From Caloramator proteoclasticus DSM 10124 (GTDB lineage: Bacteria; Bacillota; Clostridia; Clostridiales; Caloramatoraceae): a stretch of DNA of 41,850 nucleotides. The stretch is from the NCBI RefSeq assembly GCF_900129265.1, contig NZ_FQVG01000017.1, positions 1-41,850 on the forward strand, written 5' to 3'. This document shows positions 15,994 through 24,112 of the stretch, in pieces. The notes beneath the pieces were generated by a model. The model had not been told where the DNA came from and made no database searches. It was given only the letters and a program-made list of their open reading frames with translations. A program made the position numbers and the translations under genes. The number at the start of each line of letters is the position of its first letter. Within the stretch, counting starts at the first letter, position 1.

Positions 15994-16181
15994 CTCAACC
16001 TCTCCTTTTTAAATAAATTTAAAATATATTAAGCAACAACTATGCCAATCTCATTTTTTCTTTTTTAAAAATACATATATAACAAAATAACTCTTCTATT
16101 CTCTTTTTATTACCCTACAATAGACTCTATTTGGTTAAATTTTTAATTATATTTTCGCCAATAACAACCAAAAAAACATCC

Positions 16182-16209
16182 TTGTCATATCTGTTAAATA
16201 TAATATAAA
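16182..16209 (+). promoter_or_regulatory. plsY promoter
   Basis: -35 TTGTCA (16182-16187), 16-bp spacer, -10 TATAAA (16204-16209). The rest of 16000-16246 is AT-rich without other signals. Confidence 0.55.
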
Positions 16210-16246
16210 ATATATATATCATAATTTAAAACAAATGGAGGTAAAA

Positions 16247-16834
16247 ATGAAGAACTTATTATTTTTTATTACAGCCTACCTCTGCGGCTCTTTCCCAACA
16301 GGTGTGGTAATTGGCAAAACCTTTTATAATATTGATATAAGAGAACACGGTTCTAAGAATATGGGTGGAACAAATGCAGGAAGAGTTCTTGGAAAAAAGG
16401 CAGGATTTGTAGTCTCCTTTATTGATGTAATTAAGGTCTTCCTACCTGTACTTATAGCAAAGCAATATCTATCTATGGAGGCTGCTGCATTCGTTGGGAT
16501 ATGTGCCCTACTTGGACATTGTTACCCTATATTTGCAAAATTCAAGGGAGGCAAAGGTGTTTCATCCTTCTTTGGAATAATATTTGCACTCGACTTTTTA
16601 CTTGGTATTGTACTTTTAGTTATTTGGAAAATATTAAAGCACGCCACCAACTATGTATCAGTTGCATCAATGCTCTCCTGTTTTATAATTACTCTAATTT
16701 TCTTCTACAAATACAAAAATGTAAAACTTTTAATCGTTCTTTTAGCACTTTCACTTTTTATAGTATATCTACATAGAAGTAATATCAAAAGACTTTTAAA
16801 TGGTAATGAAAATAAGGTAAATCCCAACAGATAA
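16247..16834 (+). CDS. plsY: acyl-phosphate:glycerol-3-phosphate acyltransferase PlsY
   Basis: A membrane enzyme that transfers an acyl group from acyl-phosphate to glycerol-3-phosphate, the first step of phospholipid synthesis. The three family motifs are visible: GSFPTGVVIGK (about 14-24), GSKNMGGTNAGRVLGKKAG (about 36-54) and KFKGGKGVSSFFG (about 97-109). It is rich in hydrophobic segments and 195 residues long, as usual. ATG 16247 is preferred to ATG 16235 because GGAGG (16237-16241) would lie inside the longer frame. Confidence 0.93.
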   Translation: MKNLLFFITAYLCGSFPTGVVIGKTFYNIDIREHGSKNMGGTNAGRVLGKKAGFVVSFIDVIKVFLPVLIAKQYLSMEAAAFVGICALLGHCYPIFAKFKGGKGVSSFFGIIFALDFLLGIVLLVIWKILKHATNYVSVASMLSCFIITLIFFYKYKNVKLLIVLLALSLFIVYLHRSNIKRLLNGNENKVNPNR

Positions 16835-16837
16835 ACC

Positions 16838-16866
16838 TTGAATTATTGCAATTAATATTTTATAAT
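16838..16866 (+). promoter_or_regulatory. promoter of the T-box-argS transcript
   Basis: -35 TTGAAT (16838-16843), 17-bp spacer, -10 TATAAT (16861-16866), about 25-30 bp before the T-box stem I. Confidence 0.65.
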
Positions 16867-16884
16867 AATGTTTAAAACTCAATA

Positions 16885-17108
16885 TTTAAAAGTCTATGAA
16901 GAGGAGGAGTACCTTAAGACATCTGTCTTAGCGAGTAGAGGACGGTGGAAGCTCTACACAGACCTTTTGGGAAAAGAGCCTTGGAGACTCTGCCAGAAAG
17001 CATCTGCAAGTATGGTAAGACCCCTGTGGGTTATCTAAATAAGTGGGCTTTTAGCCAATTAGAGTGGTACCGCGGACAACCGCCTCTATTATAGAGGCGG
17101 TTTTTTTT
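16885..17108 (+). ncRNA. T-box leader upstream of argS
   Basis: A tRNA-sensing leader. Stem I spans about 16895-16985, including a GACGGTGGAAG distal-loop type segment. The T-box sequence AGAGTGGTACCGCGG is at 17061-17075, next to the antiterminator. The competing terminator at 17080-17108 has a 9-bp stem CCGCCTCTA with loop TTA followed by eight Ts. Uncharged tRNA should bind and allow argS transcription. AGA at 16960-16962 is a possible arginine specifier, but I could not fix the specifier loop by eye. Confidence 0.92.
17080..17108 (+). terminator. T-box regulatory terminator
   Basis: Perfect 9-bp GC-rich stem, 3-nt loop, eight Ts; alternative to the antiterminator that uses the T-box sequence. 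Confidence 0.9.
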
Positions 17109-17165
17109 ATTTCCATTTTTATTAGACAATGTAAACAATATTCTACATATATCGGAGGTGTAAAA

Positions 17166-18863
17166 ATGAACTATAAGTTAATAATTGCAGAAAAGATTGC
17201 AAAGGCTGCAGAACTTAATGTTGATGATGTACAAAAACTTATTGAAATCCCACCAAAACCTGAAATGGGGGATTTTGCATTTCCTTGTTTCCAACTTGCA
17301 AAGGTATTTAGAAAGGCTCCAAATTTAATTGCACAGGAACTATCCGAAAAAATAGATAAAGATGGATTGGAAAAGGTTGAAACAGTTGGAGGATATCTAA
17401 ACTTTTTCGTGGATAAGGCCTCCTTCTCAAAGGGTGTTATAGAAAAAATATTAACTGAAGGGGAAAACTATGGTCATTCTAAAATAGGTGAAGGCAAAAC
17501 TGTTACAATAGACTTCTCATCACCAAACATTGCAAAACCCTTCCACGTTGGACACCTATGTTCAACAGCAATAGGAAATTCTCTATACAAAATACTTTCT
17601 TCACAGGGATACAACTGTGTAGGTATAAACCATCTTGGAGACTGGGGAACACAATTTGGAAAGCTAATTGCAGCATACGAACGCTGGGTGGATGAAGAGG
17701 CACTACAAAAGGAACCTATTAAGGAACTTCTTAGAATATATGTTAAGTTCCACGATGAGGCAGAAAAAGATCCATCCCTTGAGGATATTGCAAGACAACA
17801 CTTTAAAAATCTTGAAGATGGCCACGAAAAAGAAGTTAAACTATGGCAGAAGATAAAAGATGTAAGCCTTATGGAATTCAATAGAATATATGATATGTTA
17901 AATATAAAGTTTGACTCCTATGCAGGTGAGAGCTTCTACAACGATAAAATGGATGCAGTTGTTGAGGAGTTAAAGCAAAAAAATCTTCTTGTAGAAAGTA
18001 AGGGAGCACAGGTTGTTAATCTTGATGAATACAATATGCCTCCTTGTATAATATTGAAGGCTGATGGTGCTTCAATTTATGCAACACGTGACCTTGCTGC
18101 AGCAATCTATAGAAAAAAGACCTACGACTTTTATAAGAATATCTATGTAGTTGGTATGGATCAGTCTCTACACTTTAAACAAGTATTCACTACTCTAAAG
18201 CTTATGGGATATGATTGGGCAGATAACTGTGTTCACGTTGGATTTGGTCTTGTTAAATTTGCCGATAAAAAACTTTCAACAAGAAAGGGAGATGTAATAT
18301 TCCTTGAAGACCTTCTAAACGAAGGAATAGCACGTGCAAAACAGGCTATTGAAGAAAAGAACCCATCACTTGAAAATAAAGATGAGGTTGCAAAGAAGGT
18401 TGGACTTGGTGCTGTAATATTTACTTACCTAAAGAACAACAGAGAAAGAGAAATAATATTCAACTTTGATGATATATTAAGCTTTGATGGTGAAACAGGA
18501 CCATACGTTCAATACTCCTATGCAAGGGCAAAGAGCATACTTCGTCGTGCAGAGGAGGAAAAATCCACTGCATCAGCTGATTTTACAAAGCTTTCTTCTC
18601 AAGAGGAATTTGAACTTGTAAAATTACTTGCATCCTTTAACGAGGCTATTTTACTATCAATTGAAAAATACGAACCATCAATAGTTACAAGATATATAAT
18701 AGATGTTGCAAAAGCCTTCAACAAATTCTACAACCTATGTCCAATACTATCCTGTGAAGATGAGGGGCTAAAGGCTGCAAGATTAAAATTAGTTGAAGCT
18801 TCAACATATGTTATTAAAAACGGACTTGCACTACTTGGAATTGATGTAGTTGAAAAGATGTAA
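17166..18863 (+). CDS. argS: arginyl-tRNA synthetase
   Basis: Class I aminoacyl-tRNA synthetase charging tRNA-Arg. The additive N-terminal domain is at about 1-110. The HIGH-type signature is FHVGH (HVGH at 127-130), preceded by [18 protein letters not shown] stands in the KMSKS place, as is usual for ArgRS. The DALR anticodon-binding domain follows toward the C terminus ([14 protein letters not shown]). ATG 17166 lies behind GGAGGTG; upstream in-frame codons run back into the T-box terminator and are not translated. 565 residues. Controlled by the T-box leader. Confidence 0.96.
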   Translation: MNYKLIIAEKIAKAAELNVDDVQKLIEIPPKPEMGDFAFPCFQLAKVFRKAPNLIAQELSEKIDKDGLEKVETVGGYLNFFVDKASFSKGVIEKILTEGENYGHSKIGEGKTVTIDFSSPNIAKPFHVGHLCSTAIGNSLYKILSSQGYNCVGINHLGDWGTQFGKLIAAYERWVDEEALQKEPIKELLRIYVKFHDEAEKDPSLEDIARQHFKNLEDGHEKEVKLWQKIKDVSLMEFNRIYDMLNIKFDSYAGESFYNDKMDAVVEELKQKNLLVESKGAQVVNLDEYNMPPCIILKADGASIYATRDLAAAIYRKKTYDFYKNIYVVGMDQSLHFKQVFTTLKLMGYDWADNCVHVGFGLVKFADKKLSTRKGDVIFLEDLLNEGIARAKQAIEEKNPSLENKDEVAKKVGLGAVIFTYLKNNREREIIFNFDDILSFDGETGPYVQYSYARAKSILRRAEEEKSTASADFTKLSSQEEFELVKLLASFNEAILLSIEKYEPSIVTRYIIDVAKAFNKFYNLCPILSCEDEGLKAARLKLVEASTYVIKNGLALLGIDVVEKM

Positions 18864-18913
18864 TATTGTTTTATAAATCCCTTTTTAAAATCAAATAAAA
18901 CCAAAGTATAAAT

Positions 18914-18956
18914 AGCAACATTCACCATCCTACTTTAAAGGATGATGAATGTTGCT
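18914..18956 (+). terminator. hairpin after argS
   Basis: An approximately 17-bp stem (AGCAACATTCA-CATCCT and its inverse, one mismatch) with a 7-nt loop. There is no clear T run after it. Confidence 0.6.
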
Positions 18957-19016
18957 TAACTTATAGTAAACTATCTATGCTTCTATACCTTAGCACTTTT
19001 AATTTGGGGGTGGGTT

Positions 19017-20969
19017 ATGAATAAGCTTGTTATATTTTCTGGAACCTCATCAACTAAAAAGGAAATTGTAGACCAAATCTCAACTCTTTTGGGGGATAAT
19101 CTTGAAATTTCAGCCTATGCAACAGATGATGATATTCTTTACCCTATTTCAAATTCACTTGTACTTGTAACATCCCCTCTTATACTCGACTCAGTCAAAC
19201 CTTTAATTAGGGAAAACTGTAAAATAATTGTTGCAAGAAGAACCCTAAACCTATCAAATCTTGATAAAATACTATATATAAACCCAAATGAAAACGTACT
19301 TTTAGTAAACGACACCTATGATACAGCAATTGAATCAATTGAACTATTAAAAAACTTTGGATTTGACTTTATAAACTACACTCCCTACTATCCTAATTCA
19401 CATATTGATACATCAAACTTTAAATATGCAATAACACCAGGAGAACCACATCTTGTGCCCCATAACATAGAAAATGTAATTGACATTGGACCAAGAATAA
19501 TAGATATAACAACAATCGTAGAAATACTCTCAAACCTTTCAATGCTCAACAAAAAATCCCATAACATATCAGCCCGATATATAAACAAAATAATCTCCCT
19601 AAGTAGAGAACTCTATACAAAAAACAAAAACATTAAGGAATTAAATGAACTACTTACCCGCCTTATAAACCATATTGATGATGCAATAATATGTTTTGAT
19701 GGAAATTTAGATATGAAATTCATAAATAACTCTGCAAGGAAGCTTATGCAGACAGAGGATTATGATGATAATCTATATAAAATTAAATCATTTATATCTA
19801 ATCAAAAATTAATCGAATCTATACTCTACTTAAACGGATGTGAATATATAGCAATAAAGGAATTAAGCTATGAGCCCGAACTTAGCATTTGTATTTTAAA
19901 GAACGCAAGAGAAAGAATTAATATAGAAAATAAACTTAGAAAAGAAATCAAAAATAGAGGGTATGTTGCAAAATACTCCTTTGAAAACATAATACATAAA
20001 AGCCCTGTTATGAAAGATCTAATAAACATAAGTAAAAAATTGTCCCAGAGTGATTTTAGTATTCTAATTACCGGTGAGAGTGGTACAGGAAAGGAACTGT
20101 TTGCAAGTTCTATCCACAACTACTCCAAGCGTAAAAATGCCCCATTTTTAGCAATAAATTTTGCATCACTTCCTGAAGAAATAATAGAGAGTGAATTATT
20201 TGGATACGAGGAAGGTGCCTTCACAGGTGCTAAAAAGGGTGGAAAAATAGGGCTATTTGAAATAGCAAATGGAGGAACTATATTTTTAGATGAGATAGGC
20301 GATATAACTCCCAAAATACAGTTAAGGCTATTGAGGGTTCTTCAAGAAAAGGAGATTTTAAAGGTTGGCGGAAGTATGCCTATACCTATTGATGTTAGAA
20401 TAATTGCTGCAACAAATAAGGATCTTTTTACACTTGTGAGGGAGGGGAAATTTCGAGAGGATCTCTACTACAGGCTAAAAAAGCTCTATATAAAATTACC
20501 TCCATTAAGAGATAGAAGGGATGATATCCTTCATCTATTCAACTACTTTTTGGATAAAAAATCAGAATACCCACTTGAAGTATCAAAGGAGGTAAAGGAT
20601 ATACTTTTATCCTACAACTGGCCTGGTAATGTTCGTGAACTGGAAAATACAGTTGAATACATACTTGCAATTATAGAAGATGATGTTATAAAGCCTCACC
20701 ACCTCCCTGAAGATTTAATTTCTACAAAAAGACACTGTAGCCTTGACGATGTTGAAGTTTTTATCCTAAAAACTATAAAGGATTTTAACGCAAATAGAAA
20801 AATAATTGGAAGAAAAACTCTATCGGAGCTCTCCTTTGAATGCGGTTTAAACCTTTCAGAACAGCAGATAAGAAGCAAGCTAAATATATTACAACAAAAC
20901 GGATATATAGAGACAAGCAGAGGAAAGGTTGGAATAAGGTTAACTTCAAAGGCAAATTCAATAATATAA
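19017..20969 (+). CDS. sigma-54-dependent transcriptional activator
   Basis: 650 residues. The N-terminal approximately 200 residues resemble a sensory receiver of unknown ligand. A PAS-like segment follows (about 215-300). The AAA+ domain has Walker A GESGTGKE (353-360), the sigma-54 contact loop GAFTGA (400-405) and Walker B TIFLDE (421-426), with a later NWPGNVRELEN. The C terminus (about 580-650) looks like a winged-helix segment rather than the usual Fis-type HTH. ATG 19017 follows GGGGGTGGG. No -24/-12 promoter was recognised nearby, so the targets are unknown. Confidence 0.9.
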   Translation: MNKLVIFSGTSSTKKEIVDQISTLLGDNLEISAYATDDDILYPISNSLVLVTSPLILDSVKPLIRENCKIIVARRTLNLSNLDKILYINPNENVLLVNDTYDTAIESIELLKNFGFDFINYTPYYPNSHIDTSNFKYAITPGEPHLVPHNIENVIDIGPRIIDITTIVEILSNLSMLNKKSHNISARYINKIISLSRELYTKNKNIKELNELLTRLINHIDDAIICFDGNLDMKFINNSARKLMQTEDYDDNLYKIKSFISNQKLIESILYLNGCEYIAIKELSYEPELSICILKNARERINIENKLRKEIKNRGYVAKYSFENIIHKSPVMKDLINISKKLSQSDFSILITGESGTGKELFASSIHNYSKRKNAPFLAINFASLPEEIIESELFGYEEGAFTGAKKGGKIGLFEIANGGTIFLDEIGDITPKIQLRLLRVLQEKEILKVGGSMPIPIDVRIIAATNKDLFTLVREGKFREDLYYRLKKLYIKLPPLRDRRDDILHLFNYFLDKKSEYPLEVSKEVKDILLSYNWPGNVRELENTVEYILAIIEDDVIKPHHLPEDLISTKRHCSLDDVEVFILKTIKDFNANRKIIGRKTLSELSFECGLNLSEQQIRSKLNILQQNGYIETSRGKVGIRLTSKANSII

Positions 20970-20977
20970 AATAAATA

Positions 20978-21022
20978 TAGGCATCAGAATAAATTTACTA
21001 AATGAATTTATTCTGATGCCTA
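20978..21022. terminator. bidirectional terminator between convergent genes
   Basis: A perfect 18-bp stem (starting TAGGCATCAGAATAAATT) with a 9-nt loop. It lies between the stop of the sigma-54 activator and the stop of the alarmone synthetase. Confidence 0.8.
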
Positions 21023-21028
21023 ACAAAC

Positions 21029-21847
21029 CTACTCCTCAATTTGGAATTGTTCCAATCTATACTGTTGTACCTTCTTTTTAATCTCATCAAGAAGTTTTTT
21101 AAATTCAATTATATCCCCCGACTCAAGCAGCCTATTAAATCTATCTTGGTAATCTGTTGACTCTGATATCTTACCAAGTGAGTAAAGTGTAATTATATTA
21201 TCAAGTATATCAGATATAATACTTGACTTTTCCTCAAACATCTTTTGAGCCTCAATTATTTCCTCTTTTATCTCAGACATTTCTTCATCTAAAAGAAATG
21301 CAAGCTCTGCCGCCCTCTTTAACCTTTCCTTTACTTCAGTTGGAATGCTTTGCTTATATTTATAATTTAATGAATGTTCAACTGTAGCCCAAAAGTTCAT
21401 TGCAAGAGTTCTTATCTGTATTTCTGCAAGTATTTCTACCTCTCCATCTGCCGTTTGAACTGGATATTTTATTATTACGTGGTAGCTTCTATATCCACTT
21501 TCCTTTTTGTTTTTTACGTAGTCCTTTTCATATACAATCTTTAAATCCTTTCCATCCCTCTGCCTAATCAGCTGAACTACCTTATATATATCCTCAACAA
21601 ATTGACACATTATTCTAATACCAGCTATATCCTCCATTTCTTCTGCTATCTTATTAAGAGGGATGTCAAGTTTTTTTGCCTTCTCCAGTATACTTGATAT
21701 CTCCTTAACTCTACCTGTAACAAATTCAATTGGAGAATATTCCTTTTTGCTCCTATATTGTTTTCTCATACTTTTAAACTTTATCTTTAGTTCCTCAACT
21801 GCCTGCTCGTAGGGAATCAAAAATTCTTTCCAGTCATTCACAAGCAT
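21029..21847 (-). CDS. small alarmone synthetase (RelA/SpoT domain, RelQ/YjbM type)
   Basis: Stand-alone (p)ppGpp synthetase domain that moves pyrophosphate from ATP to GDP or GTP. Motifs include DIAGIRIMCQFVEDIY, GYRSYHVIIKYP and AEIQIRTLAMNFWATVEHSL. There is no HD hydrolase domain and no TGS/ACT part. At 272 residues it is longer than the usual 210-230-residue RelQ, with a helical C-terminal extension from about residue 200. ATG 21847 (MLVNDWKEF) is chosen because AAAGGAG lies 10 nt upstream; an upstream ATG at 21868 has no ribosome site. Confidence 0.9.
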   Translation of the reverse strand: MLVNDWKEFLIPYEQAVEELKIKFKSMRKQYRSKKEYSPIEFVTGRVKEISSILEKAKKLDIPLNKIAEEMEDIAGIRIMCQFVEDIYKVVQLIRQRDGKDLKIVYEKDYVKNKKESGYRSYHVIIKYPVQTADGEVEILAEIQIRTLAMNFWATVEHSLNYKYKQSIPTEVKERLKRAAELAFLLDEEMSEIKEEIIEAQKMFEEKSSIISDILDNIITLYSLGKISESTDYQDRFNRLLESGDIIEFKKLLDEIKKKVQQYRLEQFQIEE

Positions 21848-21953
21848 TATCCCCACGCTCCTTTCCATAATAATTTTATCAAAAACTCAACATTTTTCAA
21901 ACAAAATTTTATTACATTATTTATATTAATTGTTATATTTTTACCAAAATAAT

Positions 21954-21970
21954 ACCGCCTATTAGGCGGT
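21954..21970 (-). terminator. terminator of the small membrane ORF
   Basis: ACCGCC-TATTA-GGCGGT, followed on the minus strand by ATTATTTT. It lies 15 nt after the small ORF's stop. Confidence 0.6.
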
Positions 21971-21984
21971 TAAAGTAACTTGTA

Positions 21985-22143
21985 CTACATATTATCCTGT
22001 ATATTTCCTTTATCAATTCTTAAGACTGAAGAATAGTTTGACTTTAGTAGTGAATTTAATATAAAATGACAACATATAAGTATATTAAAACCCATTAAAA
22101 TAAAAGTAAAAAGATAAATAAACATAAACATCACCACTTTCAT
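21985..22143 (-). CDS. small single-pass membrane protein, up to 52 residues
   Basis: An open frame of 52 codons in the gap between the alarmone synthetase and the M28-like gene. It encodes MKVVMFMF, then a continuous hydrophobic stretch to about residue 31, then a polar tail ending RIDKGNIQDNM. A promoter (TTGATA-N17-TACAAT, 22156-22184) lies just upstream and a GC-rich terminator just downstream, so the unit is complete. If transcription starts about 7 nt after the -10, the first ATG would be nearly leaderless; ATGs at 22131 or 22125 behind AAAGTGGTG are alternatives. No family is recognised. Confidence 0.5.
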   Translation of the reverse strand: MKVVMFMFIYLFTFILMGFNILICCHFILNSLLKSNYSSVLRIDKGNIQDNM

Positions 22144-22155
22144 TATCTTATTTTA

Positions 22156-22184
22156 ATTGTATCATAAATTATTAATTTTATCAA
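22156..22184 (-). promoter_or_regulatory. promoter of the small membrane ORF
   Basis: Minus strand: -35 TTGATA (22179-22184), 17-bp spacer, -10 TACAAT (22156-22161). It faces away from the M28-like gene that starts at 22214. Confidence 0.5.
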
Positions 22185-22213
22185 TTTTCAAAATATTTTA
22201 GGGAGGTTTTTTT

Positions 22214-23623
22214 ATGGACGACCTTAGGGGTAAAAGGGTATACTTTTTGCTTATAACTATATTAGTATTGATTATACTTCTTTCAAATCTTGGTCAAAAC
22301 TTTAAAACAGACGGTTTTTCTACGTCCTTTTGTCTTACAAATTACAACGCATTATATAGCAGGTATAAAAGCTCTAAAAATTATGAAGAGTACATTAAAG
22401 GTTCTTCATCTTATATAGAAAGGTTTTTAAGATCAAATGGACTAAAACCTTTTGAAAAATCCTATGTTCATAGATACAATACCCTTATGCCAAATAAGAA
22501 ACATCAATCTACCCTTGAAGTAATATCAAAGTATGGAAAGGTTGTTAAAAAATACGAATATATAACTGAATACTTTGAAGATTATAGAGGTGCGATATCG
22601 CCAGGCATCTATATGGATATACCGCAAATAATAGAGACAGAGAACTTAAATAATGTAAAATATAAATCCTCAATTGCCTTAACTGATATATATAAAGAAA
22701 AAAACCTTTATGATATATTCAATATAGATATTAAACTTAAGAAAATTGGAATATCTGCAGTTATAAGCCCTGTCAAAGAAGGAGATTTAATGTTAACTTC
22801 TAATCTATATAATGGAACCTACTATAATTACAAAGACGGTTTAACTAAATTATTGGTATCACAGACTGTTTATGATGAATTAAAATATTTAACAAGTAAG
22901 GGATATGAAGTTAGGGTAAAATCTGGTGCAGAAATAAAGGAGACAACACTTCAAAACATATATGGTGTTATAGAGGGGAAAAATAAACTATATAATCCAA
23001 TAATCTTTGCAGTTTTTTATGATGATGAATATAAAATAGACGATAAGATTTATAATTCAAACATTGGCAACTTCATAACCTCCAGCATAATGCTTGAAGT
23101 TATACGTGCAGTTCAATATCAAAAGCTTATAAAACCTGACAGAACAATAATATTTGCATTTTTATCAGGGTATAACCAAAATAAAATTGGATTAAATATG
23201 CTGCATGGAAGCTTTGAAAATTACGATTTAGTTCTTCTTGAGGATATAGGAAATTCATTAAACTCTGTAATAAACTATTCTAAAAATCAAAGAGATTTAA
23301 CTTCAACAGCCGAATATTATCTTAAAAAAAATCAAATAAATATTTTGTCCAAAAATATTGACTTAAGCACTCTAAACAAATACACTAATATTACGGCTAT
23401 TTCAAGCCAAGTTCAAATTAATACGCTTTATGTAACAAAGTGGGGAAAATTTGTATTAGATTTAATAGGAAACTCCTGTTACAATTTAGACTTTCTAACA
23501 GGGAACTTCTATAAACTACGACTATTTAAAAACCTTATACGTGAATATTCAGCAATTCTTTCATTAATTACTTTAATTTTACTAATTTACACAATATTTA
23601 AACGTCAAAAACCTTTGACGTAG
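22214..23623 (+). CDS. membrane-anchored M28-peptidase-like protein lacking metal ligands
   Basis: 469 residues with a hydrophobic segment at each end (about 9-24 and 445-463) and the bulk probably outside the cell. The layout resembles M28 aminopeptidases: an N-terminal helix region (YIERFLRSNGLKPF), an inserted region about 130-240, then IYGVIEGKNKLYNPIIFAVF and KPDRTIIFAFLSGYNQNKIG. At the zinc-ligand positions the family His (YDH), Asp (NDNASG) and Glu-Glu (GEEQG) appear to be replaced (FYDDE, NSNIGN, GYNQN). It is probably a non-catalytic relative. The fold call is by eye. Start ATG 22214 follows GGGAGG. Confidence 0.6.
   Translation: MDDLRGKRVYFLLITILVLIILLSNLGQNFKTDGFSTSFCLTNYNALYSRYKSSKNYEEYIKGSSSYIERFLRSNGLKPFEKSYVHRYNTLMPNKKHQSTLEVISKYGKVVKKYEYITEYFEDYRGAISPGIYMDIPQIIETENLNNVKYKSSIALTDIYKEKNLYDIFNIDIKLKKIGISAVISPVKEGDLMLTSNLYNGTYYNYKDGLTKLLVSQTVYDELKYLTSKGYEVRVKSGAEIKETTLQNIYGVIEGKNKLYNPIIFAVFYDDEYKIDDKIYNSNIGNFITSSIMLEVIRAVQYQKLIKPDRTIIFAFLSGYNQNKIGLNMLHGSFENYDLVLLEDIGNSLNSVINYSKNQRDLTSTAEYYLKKNQINILSKNIDLSTLNKYTNITAISSQVQINTLYVTKWGKFVLDLIGNSCYNLDFLTGNFYKLRLFKNLIREYSAILSLITLILLIYTIFKRQKPLT
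23602..23621 (+). terminator. hairpin overlapping the end of the M28-like gene
   Basis: ACGTCAAA-AACC-TTTGACGT encodes the last residues and ends inside the stop codon. It has no strong T run after it; it may terminate weakly or stabilise the 3' end. Confidence 0.5.
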
Positions 23624-23638
23624 AATGTTATTAGATGT

Positions 23639-23661
23639 AAAATATTAATAGATAATATTTT
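23639..23661. promoter_or_regulatory. inverted repeat upstream of perR
   Basis: AAAATATTA-ATAGA-TAATATTTT, perfect 9-bp arms, 22 bp before the perR start. The position suits autoregulation. It only loosely resembles the Per box (TTATAATNATTATAA), and AT-rich DNA produces such repeats by chance. Confidence 0.4.
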
Positions 23662-23683
23662 TCCTTAAAGAAGGATGGTGAAG

Positions 23684-24100
23684 ATGGATAATTTAACTGC
23701 ATTATTCAAAGAAAAAAACTTAAAATTGACACCACAAAGATATGCTATATACAAGTACCTTAAGTCAACCAAATCTCACCCATCAGCAGAAATGATATAT
23801 GAAGCATTAAGACCAGATTTTCCTACAATGAGCCTTGCAACAGTTTATAAGACAGTAAAAACTCTAATAGAGCTTGGATTGGTACAAGAATTGAATGTAG
23901 GTGAAGATAATTTTAGATTTGATGCAAACGTAGATACTCATCCCCACATTGTATGCACAAGCTGTGGTAGGGTTGACGATATAGAGGATGCTGTATTTGA
24001 GCATTTAAATGAGGAAGTTGAAAATTACACCAACTACAAAGTAAATACTCATAAACTATATTTCTATGGTGTTTGTCCAAATTGTCAAGGGGAGCTATAA
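23684..24100 (+). CDS. perR: PerR-type peroxide-responsive repressor (Fur family)
   Basis: Winged-helix Fur-family repressor of 138 residues. Regulatory-metal ligands match the PerR pattern: H32, D80, H86, H88 and an Asp (98 or 99) where Fur has Glu. The structural zinc site has C91-x-x-C94 and C131-x-x-C134. It would derepress oxidative-defence and iron genes when H2O2 oxidises the metal-binding histidines. ATG 23684 is chosen because AGAAGG lies 9 nt upstream; ATG 23675 would touch it. PerR rather than Fur or Zur is inferred from the Asp. Confidence 0.88.
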   Translation: MDNLTALFKEKNLKLTPQRYAIYKYLKSTKSHPSAEMIYEALRPDFPTMSLATVYKTVKTLIELGLVQELNVGEDNFRFDANVDTHPHIVCTSCGRVDDIEDAVFEHLNEEVENYTNYKVNTHKLYFYGVCPNCQGEL

Positions 24101-24112
24101 TATAGCTCCCCT
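24088..24112. terminator. bidirectional terminator between perR and the solute-binding protein gene
   Basis: A perfect palindrome with 12-bp arms (AGGGGAGCTATA and its inverse) around one base. It covers the stop codons of both convergent genes, so the two 3' ends share one hairpin. Confidence 0.8.
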
